A DNA stretch of 64,000 nucleotides. Origin: Folioceros fuciformis. Lineage: Eukaryota > Anthocerotophyta > Anthocerotopsida > Anthocerotales. The stretch spans positions 315,115 through 379,114 of the forward strand of contig JBNGIO010006294.1 of the NCBI GenBank assembly GCA_049999805.1. The letters run 5' to 3'. Numbering within the stretch: position 1 is the first letter of the stretch; each line of letters starts with the position of its first letter. A program made the translations under genes and the position numbers. The notes under the pieces were generated by a model. The model was not told the DNA's origin and made no database searches. It saw only the letters and a program-made list of their open reading frames with translations. Shown in pieces: positions 11,151-23,764 of this stretch.

Positions 11151-11922
11151 ATTCTACGTAGGGAAGATGATTCAATCCAGTACGAATTGAATCATCTACG
11201 CCTCTGGACAAGCATCCGTGAATTGCATGCCGGGAAGTGAAGCAAAAACGTACCAAATAGCACGAGGTAGCTAGAAGTAATAGGTATGGAGTGAACGGTA
11301 TTCAGTAAGAAGATTCAATTGATTCCAATTTATATATACTACAACTGAAACAGAACTGTACCCACTACTGAGCGAATTCAGAATCATATCCCCTGTATCC
11401 ATGCAATAGTTCATGAGTTCACCACTTGGCAAACTGAAGCTGGAATTGGATGAGAACTACGAGTCTCTGTAAGTCCTTAGCTTGTCTCTATCCATCGTCT
11501 ACTGTCAGCTCTACTGAGTGCTCACCAATTGCGAAGAGCCGCCCGCGTGCCGATCGTTTCTCAAGACTTTTGTGAACTATGATGGCACAGATCCTTTCTG
11601 CCTAGTCAGTGAGTTTCAACTGCATCACCTGTATCCGGTTCAAGTATGTGAAGTTCAAAAAGAAGCGGGTAGCCGCCTTGAGGGTGGTTATGACCATTTC
11701 TGTAGAAAGCTTTGTCATGCATAAGAGTCCATAAGCCGGAGTTTAGCCAGCCGCTGTTGAGTGAGGCACGAAGCTCTCCCATGCAACATACAAACAAGGT
11801 GTACAACAATAATACAACAAACGATCATAGGGCAGCCGAGAGGGCAACAAGCAGGCCATGGTTGACCAAGCAAGCGAGCAAATTGGAAAATTTGCAAGCT
11901 TCAATGATGATTTACAAGCCCC
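11151..11922. other. Intergenic between the GH3 fragment and the PLGG1 3' end
   Basis: No recognised gene. A short plus-strand segment near 11409-11471 reads MSSPLGKLKLELDENYESL before a possible splice donor, but nothing downstream joins it into a known protein. The right-hand part should hold the PLGG1 3' untranslated region and polyadenylation signals (minus strand). Confidence 0.4.
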
Positions 11923-14715
11923 TTAAGAACCTGCTATAGCCAGGAGACTCCCGCGAATAATAGGTATGGTACAGATTACAGAACAGAAAATGCCTGTGAG
12001 TGCGTAAGCTATAGCACAAAAAGGCAAGGCTTCAGGCTCCTTCGCGGACAGGGCTGCCGTTCCCAGACCGTGGGCGCTGATAACACGAACGAAAGTCATT
12101 AGTCATGACACCAGGCAGAAGCAGTTGTGGCAACGTGGATGATAACAAACCATTACCTGGAAGCTGTTGCCATTCCTCTGGAGATGGGGTCATTCAGTCC
12201 CAACTTATCCATCAGCGCTTGTGAGAAATTTGCACCAATCAGACCCGTCAACACTACACAAGCTGCCACCAATGACGTGTTTGTAGCTGCAGAGGAGCGA
12301 AATTGGGTGTTAGTCGCCCTCTTGGACTAGGGAGCTTAGTGATAGATTATCATGCCACGCTCAGCTACTTGGCCTCACTCTCACCTTCCAGGAGGTTGGC
12401 AATAGGGAGGGCTAAAGCCACAGTTACTGATCTTGGTATGAGGGCAGCTGTGAAGGATTTTTCCAGCCCCAGTAAACGGCCAACCGCTGCTGTTGCGTAC
12501 AAAGCATACAGTGAAGAGGCCGCCACCGTTGTGAATATCTCAGCTGCATGGCGCTGAACAAGCTGCACAATCCGTCCACCGTCCAAAATTGGGTTCACAC
12601 ACATCCAAATCGTGACCACAATTCTGCGATCATCTGAAGTCATTGAACACCTCACCTTTCTTTGCTTATACATCGAGAACGCGAAAGAGAGGATAACTGA
12701 TCCCAGGAATCCCATGAGAACATCTCCTGCTCCTGGCTTCCCAGGCACTTTCGTCAAATATGCTCCTGCCATTAATGAAGCACAGATTATGCTAGAATAG
12801 AGGCACTTACTCTTGAAGACATTAAAGTTGCCGACAAATTAAATTTGCAAATGGATAGGCGGCAAACACATACCCAGAGCTGTCTCGAACCCCAAGCCAG
12901 TGGCAGCACCGAGTAAGTAAGCGGCTAAATCTGCAGAGGCAGCGCATACAATGATCGGGTGAAACACCTTTCTGAAATCTGCAGGAAGACTGCACACGCA
13001 AACACATAAACACACACGCCCACGTTTGCGACTTACTAACCACAGTAGACCATAATTGCTCAATCTAGAAAACTAAGCCCAAATCCCTTGGCCCAAACAA
13101 AGATAAATCCACACCTGGATCCAAGCATGTAGCCGACAGCTGTTGCTGAGATTAGGAAAGGCATTGCTGTGAGGGACAATGCTCCCAGCGCTGTGGGCGA
13201 CGAAACAGCAAATGCGAAGGACATGAGGAGCGCAGAAGCCCAAACTTTCAGTTCTAGGGGCGAAAAGGGGGCTGGTTTTGAGGTGGGTTCGGCAGGCTTA
13301 AGTTCAGTCTTGACTATGCGCCTCACAGTAACGGCGGTATAGCCTGCGACCGCTAGGGTTGTCGCCCATCCTCCCACTGCGCACACACGCATGTAACTCA
13401 ATTCAACCTCCGACCAATGCTGCTGCCACATGAACTGGCCGTTAGGAGGTCATGACAACAAGTAGCACGCAATAATACTAGTGTCATACATACCAAGAAT
13501 GATAGCACATTTGGCGCCCTCAGACGCAGGTATGCCCTTAACCGCCAGAGGAATCATGACCAATGAAGGAACGTAGAACAAGGGGAGCCACCGTTGGATG
13601 AAAGTGTTTGCAGGTTGGAAGAAGGAAACTATGCTTGAAGCGGCTGAGGGTCTGACGAGCCCAATGAGGCTCAAGAATACGAAGAGGCAAAACATCCCAA
13701 ACAGCGCACTGGGAAACCGAATGCTGGCTGAGGCGAACCCCTCTTTCAAAGCCTTATCCAGACCGATAAATATCCCCAATGACACAAGGAGGTGGACAAC
13801 ATCCTGGGCCTGTGCAGAACCACAAATGAGAAGCAATTACAAAGCACATTCAGGAACAGGAGAGGGAAGCCAACAGTGACAGGACACAGCTGTAGCCACA
13901 GCCCAGCGGTCATCACGGTCATCTCAATCTGCCCTTGCTCCTCGACCAATCTATCCGATAGTGCCGTCTGCCCAGCCCATACAGTACCTCCCCTTGCTCC
14001 TCGACCAATCTATCCGATAGTGCCGTCCCCTACAGTACCCGCCTGACATACATAATCCAAATAGCACATCTCGGGAAAAACACTATATCGATCGCTGGTA
14101 CACAAGTGTTCATGCTACGTCTACCCCATCCCCACCATCCATATCCCACAGGAGAAGAGGACATGTGCATCCTCTTGACCACTTTACTGCAGATGCTATC
14201 CAGCCTACCGTGTAGCCAGAACCCAACTCTGCGACCCTGTACTGTACCCAGCCACACCTCTAACGAAAATGCCTTCACTCACACAGACACGCATGGAGCC
14301 AAGAGACGCACGAGACGAGGCACACCTTGCGGACGAGCCCATGCCCTCCGGCAGCATCTCTAACCGAGGCCTGGGTCTTCAGCATGGCTCCCCTCCTCTC
14401 CCGAGCCATGTCCAGAGGAAGCAGCAACCCAGCAGCCGGGAGCACTCCTCCTCCTTCTCCTCCTCCACCCTTGAACCATGAACTGCATCGAAGGCCACCA
14501 CGCGCCACCTCAGTATTGCCACCAAGACCCTGACCTTTACTGCCGATCGTGATCCTTTTCTGCGCCCGCAGTGAGCCGCTACCTCTAACCTCCACCACCC
14601 CACTCCTCGCCCGCCAGTGCCAGGCCCCCTCTGCAAACACCCGCTCCCGGCATTTCTCCCGGCCCGGCACTTTTCCAGGCCGCGGCTGCCAGAGAGAGGC
14701 GCAGGCCATAGCCAT
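11923..14715 (-). CDS. PLGG1: Plastidal glycolate/glycerate translocator (LrgA/LrgB fusion)
   Basis: PLGG1 is a chloroplast inner-envelope carrier that exchanges photorespiratory glycolate for glycerate. Minus-strand exons are 14715-14326, 13809-13494, 13376-13115, 12971-12874, 12765-12656, 12562-12385, 12286-12157 and 12076-11923, giving 545 residues with every phase closing. Exon 1 (130 residues, Arg/Ser/Gly-rich, starting MAMACASLWQ) reads as a transit peptide and is the least certain part. Exon 2 opens the LrgA-like half (HLLVSLGIFIG, FPSALFGMFCLF, RWLPLFYVPSLV). The LrgB-like half carries GAGDVLMGFLGSVILSFAFS, RHAAEIFT, TVALALPIANLLEG, GLIGANF and the highly conserved AHGLGTAALSAKEPEALPF. 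The protein is hydrophobic with about a dozen membrane spans. Intron 1 is 516 nt; the others are 80-143 nt. It lies head-to-head with aldolase. Confidence 0.93.
13932..14039. repeat. 59 bp tandem repeat inside PLGG1 intron 1
   Basis: The block beginning CCCTTGCTCCTCGACCAATC occurs at 13932 and 13991, 59 bp apart. The second copy loses about 13 bp towards its end and finishes near 14039. It lies within the 516 nt first intron and overlaps no splice signal. Confidence 0.85.
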
Positions 14716-15228
14716 CCTTTCCTCGAGCCGAGGCCTGCAGCCTCTCCCGGCCGGATCCTAGCACAGAGCTTCACCACGGCGTCAGATCACGCGTATCAAA
14801 AATCGTCTCGGCCAGCTTCAACAATCTAAGGTCGTGAAATGTGGATCACCTAAAGGCCAGGAATCCGATCATGCTGCAGGAGAAGAGTCTGGAGGCTAAT
14901 TCCCTCCTTCCTTGCTCCGGCAGCCCGGGCCGATGCTGTCGCTGATGCCCTCTCTGACAGACTCCGCTAATTTTGACACATTAATCCGCCCGCTTTGTCG
15001 TTCTTGGGAATAACAAATAAAGGTAAATTACTCGCCCTCGGATGCGATCCATCCACGGCAGCGTCGGCCGTAACGTGGCCGCTCCTGGTTTGGGACCTGG
15101 GCCATCCACAATCCACACCGCTCTTTCGGTCACTCCGCTCGACCTCTAAGAGCTTCAAGCTTCCTTCCTTCCCTACGGATTGGAAGTGTGCGTCGTGGAC
15201 ATCTGGCATACTCCGCACAGCTGTGACA
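14716..15228. promoter_or_regulatory. Shared divergent upstream region of PLGG1 and aldolase
   Basis: The 513 bp between the two start codons must hold the 5' leaders and promoters of both genes, transcribed away from each other. It is GC-rich on the PLGG1 side. No TATA box is convincing on either strand. Both products serve carbon metabolism, so co-regulation is possible but is not shown by the sequence. Confidence 0.5.
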
Positions 15229-17130
15229 ATGTCGGCCTACGAGGGAAAGTTTGCTGGTGAGCGCAGTGGGGGAATTTGCGGGACCGATCTGGTGTTGTTC
15301 TCGTCGATGTCGGTGTTGAGGTTGTTCTGGCTGGTAGTTTTGTTGTTGTTGCTGCTACTTTTTGATTTGCTTTTTCTTGACGGTGGCTTTGTGCGTGGTT
15401 GGGATCCGGTTGCTTCGAGGTTTGTAGCTTGCTGGCTTGTTTCTTGGGGCGGAAATTCGGCGCGGACACCGCCTGGTGTATTCTGAAATTTGACATTCGG
15501 AAGGAGCATGCAATTGCTTCGAGTATCTGGAGTTTGAAAAATTCATTGCTGGCCGTGTTTGATTTCCGTTGCGGTTGCCTTTTACCCCCCGGTTACTTCT
15601 GCTGAGCAGAGGCTTGCTTTCTGGTGCGTGTCTTGTGTGGATTATTGGATTGTGGCTCACTCTGCGCTTTCGGTAGATTGGCTTGCTGTGCTGCCTTAGG
15701 TTTATTTGTCAGGCTGCGGTGTTTGTAGGGTTAACTCACCATGTGCTGAGGATTTCCAGGGTATTATTAGCTTGTGCGTTGTTTGGTTAAATGTTTGCCA
15801 TGGAGAAGCAGGCTTTTTGCGGTTGACTGCGTCTCGCCGCGCGGCGACCACTTTGTCTTGCGGATAGGCTAGAAGTGCTCGGGCCATCCTGGTGCGACGG
15901 GGTTCGCACTGTGACGACCTGGGCCTGCTTTTCTGACGGTGTTTACGTCATTTTTGGTGACGTGTGGATGACTTGTTCGTTTTCGTCCTTTGCTGTCTGC
16001 CTCCGCTGGTACTGTAGTCGGCAGGGTGAGTTTGGTCCTGTCACTACCCGAATGCTGACTGCCGGGGTTTTCCTTTTGTAGAGGAGCTCATCAAAACTGC
16101 CCGCTACATTGCCACTCCTGGCAAAGGTATTTTGGCTGCTGACGAGTCTACTGGGACAATCGGAAAGAGGCTTGCAAGTATCGGTGTGGAGAACGTGGAG
16201 CCTAATAGGCAGGCACTTAGACAGCTGCTGTTCACAGCACCTGACGCGCTTCAGTATTTGAGTGGAGTGATCCTCTTTGAGGAGACTCTATACCAGAAGT
16301 CCACCGATGGTGTCCCTTTTGTTGATATCCTGACCAAGGGTGGAGTGATCCCGGGCATCAAGGTGGACAAGGGTGTAGTCGAGTTGGCTGGTACGAACGG
16401 GGAAACCACCACCCAGGGGCATGATGGACTTGCTGAACGCGCAGCCAAGTACTACCAGGCTGGTGCAAGGTTTGCAAAGTGGAGAGCTGTTTTGAAGATT
16501 GGACCGAATGAGCCGTCAGAGCTGAGCATTCAGCAGAATGCTCAGGGTCTTGCTCGCTACGCAATCATCTGTCAGGAGAATGGTCTGGTTCCGATTGTGG
16601 AGCCTGAGATCCTTGTTGATGGGCCGCATGACATCCAGAAGTGCCAGGAGGTGACTGAGCGGGTGCTGGCTGCTACTTACAAGGCTCTGAATGATCAGCA
16701 TGTGCTGCTCGAGGGCTCTCTGCTGAAGCCAAACATGGTGCTGCCTGGCTCAGAAGCGAAGAAGGTTCCCCCAGAGGTTGCAGCAAAGGCCACGGTCACA
16801 GCTTTGCAGAGGACCGTGCCGCCTGCTGTTCCTGGCATTGTGTTCCTCTCTGGTGGGCAGAGTGAGCAGGAGGCCACCCTCCACTTGAACGCCATGAACA
16901 AGTTCGACACCATCAAGCCATGGACGTTGTCCTTCTCCTTCGGACGCGCGCTGCAGCAGAGCACCTTGAAGACTTGGGCTGGGAAGCCGGAGAATATCCC
17001 AGCCGCACAAAAGGCATTCCTTGCGAGAGCGAAGGCCAACGCGGAAGCAACATTGGGCAAGTACGTCGGAGATGAGGAAGTGGTGGCGGGCTCAGCGGAT
17101 TCTCTGCATGTGAAGTCATACGTGTATTGA
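15229..17130 (+). CDS. FBA: Fructose-bisphosphate aldolase, class I, cytosolic type
   Basis: The enzyme cleaves fructose 1,6-bisphosphate to glyceraldehyde 3-phosphate and dihydroxyacetone phosphate in glycolysis and gluconeogenesis. Exon 1 is only 28 nt (15229-15256, MSAYEGKFA); an 825 nt intron precedes exon 2 (16082-17130). The product is 358 residues, the usual length of plant cytosolic aldolases, and has no transit peptide. Signature segments are GILAADEST (residues 25-33), the Schiff-base lysine in [12 protein letters not shown] (about Lys225), [12 protein letters not shown] and the conserved C-terminal SYVY with the terminal tyrosine needed for activity. An early first intron just after the initiation segment is common in plant aldolase genes and often carries enhancing sequences; that role here is inferred. 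Confidence 0.96.
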
Positions 17131-18044
17131 AGAGACAGTCCAGACTTGTATTTCGCAGTCTTTGAAGCATGTCGGAGAGTTTTGTAGGCTCTTGAAGAAG
17201 ATGTTGGAGGTCTCCTAAATTATACACATCGCTGAATTCAGCCGGAGATACCCTCATCTTTCTCCGGAGATTTGCAATAGATACGTTTTTCCCAGACATC
17301 TGCTCTATCCAAATGAAAAAGTTTTCTTCCCACGTAGAGTACAGATCGTTACAGATGGGGAACGTGTACGACAGCCTCAGTTGCAATTGCATTTGTCATG
17401 AGAGTAAAACGTATGTTAGATGTTTGGACACAAGGTTGGGTTGTAGATGAACATGGATGGTTGTTGATGTGTACTACCATTCCTTCCATCGTGTCACATG
17501 TTGGTGCAGCGTTTTGGGCAATTAAAGTTGTTGTGTGCTGAAGGACACCTGGTCATGAATATGCAAACTCTTTTCACCAACTATCGAACAAAACAAATTC
17601 AAAAAAATTTTCCATTTCGCCGCACTGTCTTACATGTTCCATTGTTGTATACATCGTTTCCTTCAATTATTTCCGCTCCTTGATAATAGAATTGTTTACA
17701 TGTTAGCACTTAAGACAATGCAACATTTTTTCTCTGCCAAAAGGCTACCTACTTAAAGGTCAGTTGTGTTGCCCAGAGCATTTGCTCGTATCAATGTATC
17801 CCTTTCTTCTAATTCCTGAGAGTTCTTATCAGGTTTTACGAAAAAATTCACAATTTGACTACGTGCAGCTCAATGTTGAAACACTTCCTCTCCTTCACCA
17901 CGTTGACAGAGTCACGACGTTTCCTGCTTGCAGACAGTGGTAGAAGTTGGAGTATAACAGCTTGGCGCGCATGCATTTGTCCACATCCATCTTCCCGAGG
18001 AGACAGCAAGAATTAGCGTACAAAAGAGACGAGATTCATCTTCC
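17131..18044. other. Aldolase 3' region and LOG 3' region (convergent)
   Basis: The first few hundred bases after 17130 should be the aldolase 3' untranslated region, and the right end that of LOG on the minus strand. No other gene is recognised; reading frames are short and AT-rich. Confidence 0.5.
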
Positions 18045-20011
18045 TTAATGCCCTTGAAGTGTGCTGTCTTCCATGTAGCCCAGCTTTCCGACTTCCCACG
18101 TCTGCTTCGAACAAACTCGCTCGTGCCGGGGAACATATTCCTGTGTACGGGCGTAGGTCAGTGTGAAACCTTCAGTAAAAATGAAAAACCTAAGGTCGAA
18201 GAGAAGACATCCATAACCACCTAGTCGCTAGCATGGAAATGGAACGGCTGCACGTACCTCCATTTTCTCGATGAGTTCTCTCGGAGTCGGGGCAGAAACA
18301 ACGATTTGTCTGCCGGTGGATTTGAGGAATCCTTCCTCCACAGCTTTGTCGAACAGCGACAGTAAAGCGTCGTAGTAGCCGTCCACGTTCAGAAGACCCA
18401 CCTGCAGACGCGGGTCCGTTTTAAGGTAAGGAAGCGTTCCGGGACTGATCACTGCCCATCTCGAAAACTGCGGTAGACAAGGTCAAAGTAACACAGAATC
18501 GTTGTCCGATGCGCACCGGTTTGTCATGAATTCCGAGCTGAGACCACGTGATCATCTCTAGTAATTCCTCAAATGTTCCATAACCACCTGCCAATGAGCC
18601 ACAAAGATCTGTAAGCCCAACGGACGACAGGTTGTTCGGGCTTCCCACTGCGAGGGCGACACACTTGGCTCACTCGGGTTCACTCACCTGGCATAGCAAT
18701 GAAGGCATCTGCCTGCTTTGCCATCTCAGCCTTCCTGGTATGCATGTCTGTGACAGCTCTCAATTCACCGACCGTGTGTCCAGAGATCTGAAATGTACAT
18801 TGCCCGCGACATGTTAGGTCGCTGGTAATGTCCACTGGGAACAGTCTGGAGGCGCGCGAACATGAGAGAGAAATTACAAACCTCCTTGCGCATGAGAGGC
18901 GTCGGGATAACCCTGCTCACAGTACACGGCAGAACAGCGCACAAGAGTGAGGACCAATCGTAAGCGGATGCGCTGGAACAGTGCAGGATGCGTCAAGGAC
19001 GAAACTGTGATCTGGCAACTGTGATCACGCTGGTTCGGACGTACCCTATCACATGTCGACCGCCGTCGTGCACAGTCTGCGATATCAGTCCCATTAGACC
19101 CACATTTCCGCCTCCGTAAACAAGGTCGATGCCTCTAGAAACCTGCAATTATGGCGACAGGCCACTCAGGACTGCAGGTACCCTCGCCCACGTTCTCAAG
19201 GCTTACAATGTACCAGGACCGCATTGAACCCAGGCACAAGACACATCCCGTGCATGCACATGGCGCCCTGCATCCGTGCACTTCAGGCATCGCCCGACCT
19301 ACCGCTCAGTGAAACCCTAGTCAAGTCAAGTTATCCTACACGACACTAGAGAAAAGAATCGAAACTCAACAAATAAAAAATCCTAACGCTCCAAAAGGCG
19401 TGTTCCAATGGTACTCACGGGTGCTAGGGAAACACGCGGAATGAAAGCTAAAGATAACGGATCAAATACAGGCTGTGACGGGGGCCAGGCAACTCCCAGC
19501 CAGGATAGTGCTATCTGGCAGCTCACTGACGTACAATCCAATGAACGAGCGGGGAGCCCCGGGTATACAACCAGGCACAAGCGTCACAGCCATACCCCGC
19601 ATCGATCATAGCTAGCCCCTCCACTCCCAGCATCACAACACCACTACAAGACATGCCATGTGGCTGCAAATTGCCAGCACTGTGACGCAACCAGAAATTC
19701 AAAAACCCTAAGATCGAACAGGACAATCCTCTTCGGATGCCACAGGTATCCAGCACTGAGTCCAATACACCATAACGTCAGCCTGGACAAGAACGAAGCC
19801 GCTTCGAAGACCTCTTCCCACGACGCAAGCACAGAACCAGGTACCGACTGAAGTTGGACTGGAGGTGGCCAGGACGGTAGAGAGAAGAAGCACGCACCAA
19901 TTCCTTCCCGAGCTGCGATGCAGCGTCGCTGTACTGGCTCTTGCCGCTGCATGCTCCACAGAACACACACACCCGCTTGAATTTGGAGTTCCTCACCTCC
20001 GACATCGTCAT
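18045..20011 (-). CDS. LOG: Cytokinin riboside 5'-monophosphate phosphoribohydrolase (LOG family)
   Basis: LOG enzymes release active cytokinin bases from their nucleotides by removing ribose 5'-phosphate. Minus-strand exons are 20011-19898, 19142-19045, 18912-18882 (31 nt), 18787-18688, 18587-18517, 18401-18258 and 18140-18045, giving 217 residues with all phases closing. Motifs in order: [12 protein letters not shown] (nucleotide-binding start), [22 protein letters not shown] with Arg99 and Lys100, and the catalytic signature PGGYGTFEE (residues 114-122), then GLLNVDGYY. The gene ends with EYVPRHERV and a short tail. Start choice: the ATG at 20011 (MTMSEVRN) gives a typical N-terminus; an in-frame ATG at 20071 and another at 20005 are possible. 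Intron 1 is 755 nt, the others 94-132 nt. The family name lysine decarboxylase-like is historical. Confidence 0.95.
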
Positions 20012-22439
20012 CTCACCAAAATTGGCCAGAAGTCCGTCTGCCCGAACGGACCACGCACTTCCCTCCCCCAAATTCTACCCAATCTGCCTATCCTACCACG
20101 AATCCGATCGGAGCGGAGGCTCTTCCGATCCCTCCCTTCCCCGACCTACTGAGTCAAATCTGCACCGTCTTGCTGCACCCTCGAAGACTGTGGAGCACAA
20201 GGCAAGTGAATCCTTGCACAAGACAAAACCTCGCACCCTTCCCGATCAACTCCGCGAGGGTGAACAGCCGGGGGCTTCTGATGCTTTCCTTTCCTTTCAG
20301 AATTCTTTTCAGACCAACGTTTTTTTTCCCTCTCTTCTCTGGTCTCCTCCTCTCTCCTCTCCACACCCCTCCCCTGGCCTGCACTTCCCTTCCCTGGCCT
20401 GCCTCACAGCCTGCCTGAGAGCATCTGTTCAGAGAGGCTTCCCCTTCCCGCAGCGCAGCCACGAGGTGGTATGAACCAGCAACGACAGTCCGCCCCTGGT
20501 GCGTAGCGCGCCAAGGATGGAAGACGTCTCGAAGCAGCAGCACGACTTGCGAATCGCGAGCTGTCGAGAGGGAGCCGAGTAGGGGCGAAGAAGTGCAAGC
20601 TGGAAGGGCGGCAAGAGACAGCCGGGGCCAGGCAAGTAGAAGAGAAGGATCGCGAATGACTGAGTCGGAGGCGTCCGTTTATAAAGGGAGAGCTTCCTGT
20701 GCCGCCGCCGCCGCTGCTGTGGCCGAGCTTTTTTAGCTACGCTTGTGGCGCCGGCGGGCTCGCTACGTAGACTGTAGCACAGCGTTAATGGCGTCATCAA
20801 GCATTGCTTCTCGATCCAAGCAAGCAAGCTCAAGTTGCAAGCACAAGGCCTTTGAGTCGCAGAACCAAGGCTTGATTCGCGTTTCAAACCGCCACACAGC
20901 AGCGCTGCCAGCTGGGTGCGGCTGCCTGTGCCATGTCGCCACCGTCAGATGGCGCGGGCGTCGACGTGGCCAACCATCTGGCGCCCGTCCAAGGGCACGT
21001 CGGCGAAACGCCGTACAATCGCCGGTTCCGCCGGGCGCAACGGGCACAAGCCTGTACTCGGATCCACCACCTCCGTAGACTCCTCCGCGTTGAAGGGACG
21101 GAGGGACGGACGCACAACGTATGGGCGCCCCCACACCACATCCATGTGAGCCGTCGCATCATGCCTCATCCACTCACATGGGCCTTGCCCGATCCACCCC
21201 GACATTGACCGCGGTCGCCATCATCACATGCGCACTCAAGCCCCGCCATGGCCCATGACCATGCCTCATGCCCATGCCCCATCAACCTCCAACTTTCCTC
21301 GCCTTTTCGCCGCCTGTACTGGGCGAAACGCAAGCTATGCTTGTTTTCGACAATCGAAGCAACGGAATTTATCACGCCATGTGGACAGCATGACCCGTAC
21401 AGGCCTCAACCGCACAGTGACATCCATAGCCCAACTGCCCACCTTAAGCTTAAGCTTAAGCCCCCCTTCCGGTACATACATACAGTAATGCTCACAAGGC
21501 TAAGTATGGTTAGTGGAGACGAGGTTAGGGTTCAGTGTCCAACCCCGTAGGGTTTAGTGTTCAGGGTCTAGAAGCATACAGTACATGAGAACCCAATGGC
21601 TCCGGTGGTGAAGATGGTGAACGCAGCTAACTTGGGGCAGGAGGTGGGTGGTGTGGTTGTCGGGGAGGTGGCTGTTTGGGTGATGTCGACAACACTGTAC
21701 GTTCCTGAGCAGACAGAGGTATTATGATGCTAAGTACATACACACAGGTGTGTACATATACTGGTGTGTGTTCCATCTGCGGCTTCACAATTCCGAAAAT
21801 AGCGACCACGACGAAGCATGTAGTGCAGGGCCAGCCATGGGGATGGGCAGGAAATGCGACGAAAAATGGGAAGGAAATTGGGAAATTGGGTCCACGTTTT
21901 TGATATGCTTGCCGGTAGAGGAGCCAAGGAGCCTGGGATGGCAGGAATAGAATACTGCAGCTAAGTGGAAAGTGAGGCCTGCCGTGATATGGGCCGGAAA
22001 CAATCCCCGGTGGGTCCCGGATCCTGGGAATGGCCCGCTCAACCCGCCCAGTCTGCACAGCTCGCCCTGTCCGTCCAGCATATGCGATGTATGTATGGTA
22101 TGCCATTTGAGGAAAGCCGCTTTTTCTGTCAGTGCGAGGTGAAAAGGGTAAGGATAATGGGGTCGACTCTTGGGACGGCGTGCACGCCCGCAACCAGCTC
22201 CAATGGGGACTCAGATTCCGTTCCAATTTTCGTTAATTCCTGTTTCACCACATCCACTCCAAAGCCTGGCGATGGAGAGTCCACGTAGCCGCCTTTGACT
22301 CGGGTCGTATCAGGTGTTCGATCAATCGACTCGCGGCCCTAGGTGCGCAACAAAAATCAGCAGCAAACACAATCAGTTTTCAGCAACAAAGCACCTCCTG
22401 CAAGAAAGGTCTTCAAAAAATTTAAAGTGAGAATGCAGG
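20012..22439. other. LOG upstream region and gene-poor stretch
   Basis: The part next to 20012 should hold the LOG leader and promoter. The rest is moderately GC-rich with several long but unconvincing overlapping reading frames on both strands, which is typical of GC-rich non-coding DNA. A short AAGCTT-containing run lies near 21447. No family is recognised. Confidence 0.4.
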
Positions 22440-22590
22440 GACCCAATCCCAATCCCTTTCGTATCAATGTGCGTACACAGTGTTCAAACCCAATCCGGAC
22501 CTCTTTCGTATCTGTTATGCACATACACAGTGTTCAATCCCAACCCCGATCTCTTTCATATCTATTCACATACACAGTCTTCAACTGAAC
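22440..22590. repeat. Tandem repeat, unit about 50 bp, three diverged copies
   Basis: Three consecutive blocks share CCCAA.CCC..TC..CTTTCRTATC and CACATACACAGTGTTCAA. They begin near 22441, 22490 and 22540. Divergence and small indels show it is not recent. Non-coding. Confidence 0.65.
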
Positions 22591-23059
22591 AACGAATGTA
22601 GCAGGAAAGACAATGTGATTCCACTAGCAAGCAGTATGTGAAGGTGGGTGGCGTGGGATTGCCTTGCCAAGCACTGAAGCAGGATGAAGTCTCCTTCTCC
22701 GCTTGTCAGATGAACTATGTGCCCCAACAAGGGGCATATTATGTATGTAAGGGTTGGGGACAGATAGGCTCCTCAAGAGCAGTTCCCAAGGGCCAAGGCC
22801 AAGTACAGGAGCATGCAGCTTGACGTGCCACTGCCCAACACTGTGTGTCCAGATGTACATCCCTGATACACGGTACGGGTTTGGCAGTACCAACAGTCAT
22901 GACACGCTCGCCTGTGAGGTGAGGTTGGGCTGCCGCTACCTTCCGTTTACTGCCTTCTTACTTTCCTGCACAATGCCACCACGTGCGCATCCTACCCCCA
23001 ATGTCATGGACCATGGATTAAGTAGCAAACACGTCTGTAAACCACTACTCTCCTTCCCC

Positions 23060-23460
23060 AGACTACATGGCACGGCACGTAATTGAAAAGCACCAACGCT
23101 GTCATGAATTGAAGACGATTCCTACCACGGCACGCTGCTCTCCTCCCACCCATCCAGCATGGCATGGCAGGCAATTGAAGAGCAAAAACGCACCTAGATT
23201 GTACACATAAATGTCTGTCTGCACCGCACCCTTGTTTCCCTCTACAATTTCAGCTTGGCATGCCTGGTACAGTAGTTGAACAGCAACAACGCTCATAGAT
23301 TGTCGACTATCCACCCTGCTGGCCTCCCACGGCTGCCAAGTGCCATCAACAAAATGCCAACCCTGGTGGACTACTACAAAGATTCCTCTTCTGCCATTAC
23401 TAGGGTCTCATCAACATGGCAAGTAAGTAAATAGCAATCACGCATGTAGACTGGAGACAA
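23060..23460. repeat. Very diverged tandem repeat, unit about 95-150 bp
   Basis: Blocks like GGCAATTGAAGAGCAAAAACGC followed by TAGATTGT..AC recur at about 23076, 23173, 23268 and 23415, each preceded by a CATGGCA-like stretch and pyrimidine-rich DNA. Spacing is irregular, so this is a loose family of repeats rather than a clean array. It ends about 200 bp before the 100-N gap. Confidence 0.4.
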
Positions 23461-23664
23461 CGCACCACCTTGATTTCGTCTCCTAGTACGAACATTTCGG
23501 AGGCAAAATAGATATGCATGTACCTCCAAAATGCTTAAATTGGATATCCTCATGAGGTTGTAGCAGGCCCAGTGCGGCACTTCATCAGCCTTGGGTTTGT
23601 TTGGGTTGGCATCTTCCGCTCTGTCCGTGGCTGCAGGGAAGGATCTCTTGATGGAGGGCGTAGA

Positions 23665-23764
23665 NNNNNNNNNNNNNNNNNNNNNNNNNNNNNNNNNNNN
23701 NNNNNNNNNNNNNNNNNNNNNNNNNNNNNNNNNNNNNNNNNNNNNNNNNNNNNNNNNNNNNNNN
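23665..23764. other. Assembly gap, 100 N
   Basis: Exactly 100 undetermined bases, the conventional size for a gap of unknown length. The flanks (GGGCGTAGA on the left, CGCTTCCCCC on the right) do not overlap each other, so real sequence is probably missing. Apparent reading frames running through it are meaningless. Confidence 0.99.

Noticed and set aside
14379-14777. 132-codon minus-strand frame starting MVKLCARIRPG
   Set aside because: It overlaps PLGG1 exon 1 in another frame. Only the frame starting at 14715 joins exon 2 in phase.
19865-20474. Plus-strand frames of 95 and 177 codons
   Set aside because: They run antisense to LOG exon 1 and its leader; low complexity, no motifs.
21440-21465. 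AAGCTT-containing run considered as a possible telomere-like or regulatory repeat
   Set aside because: Only two to three short units and not the plant telomere sequence; no other support.
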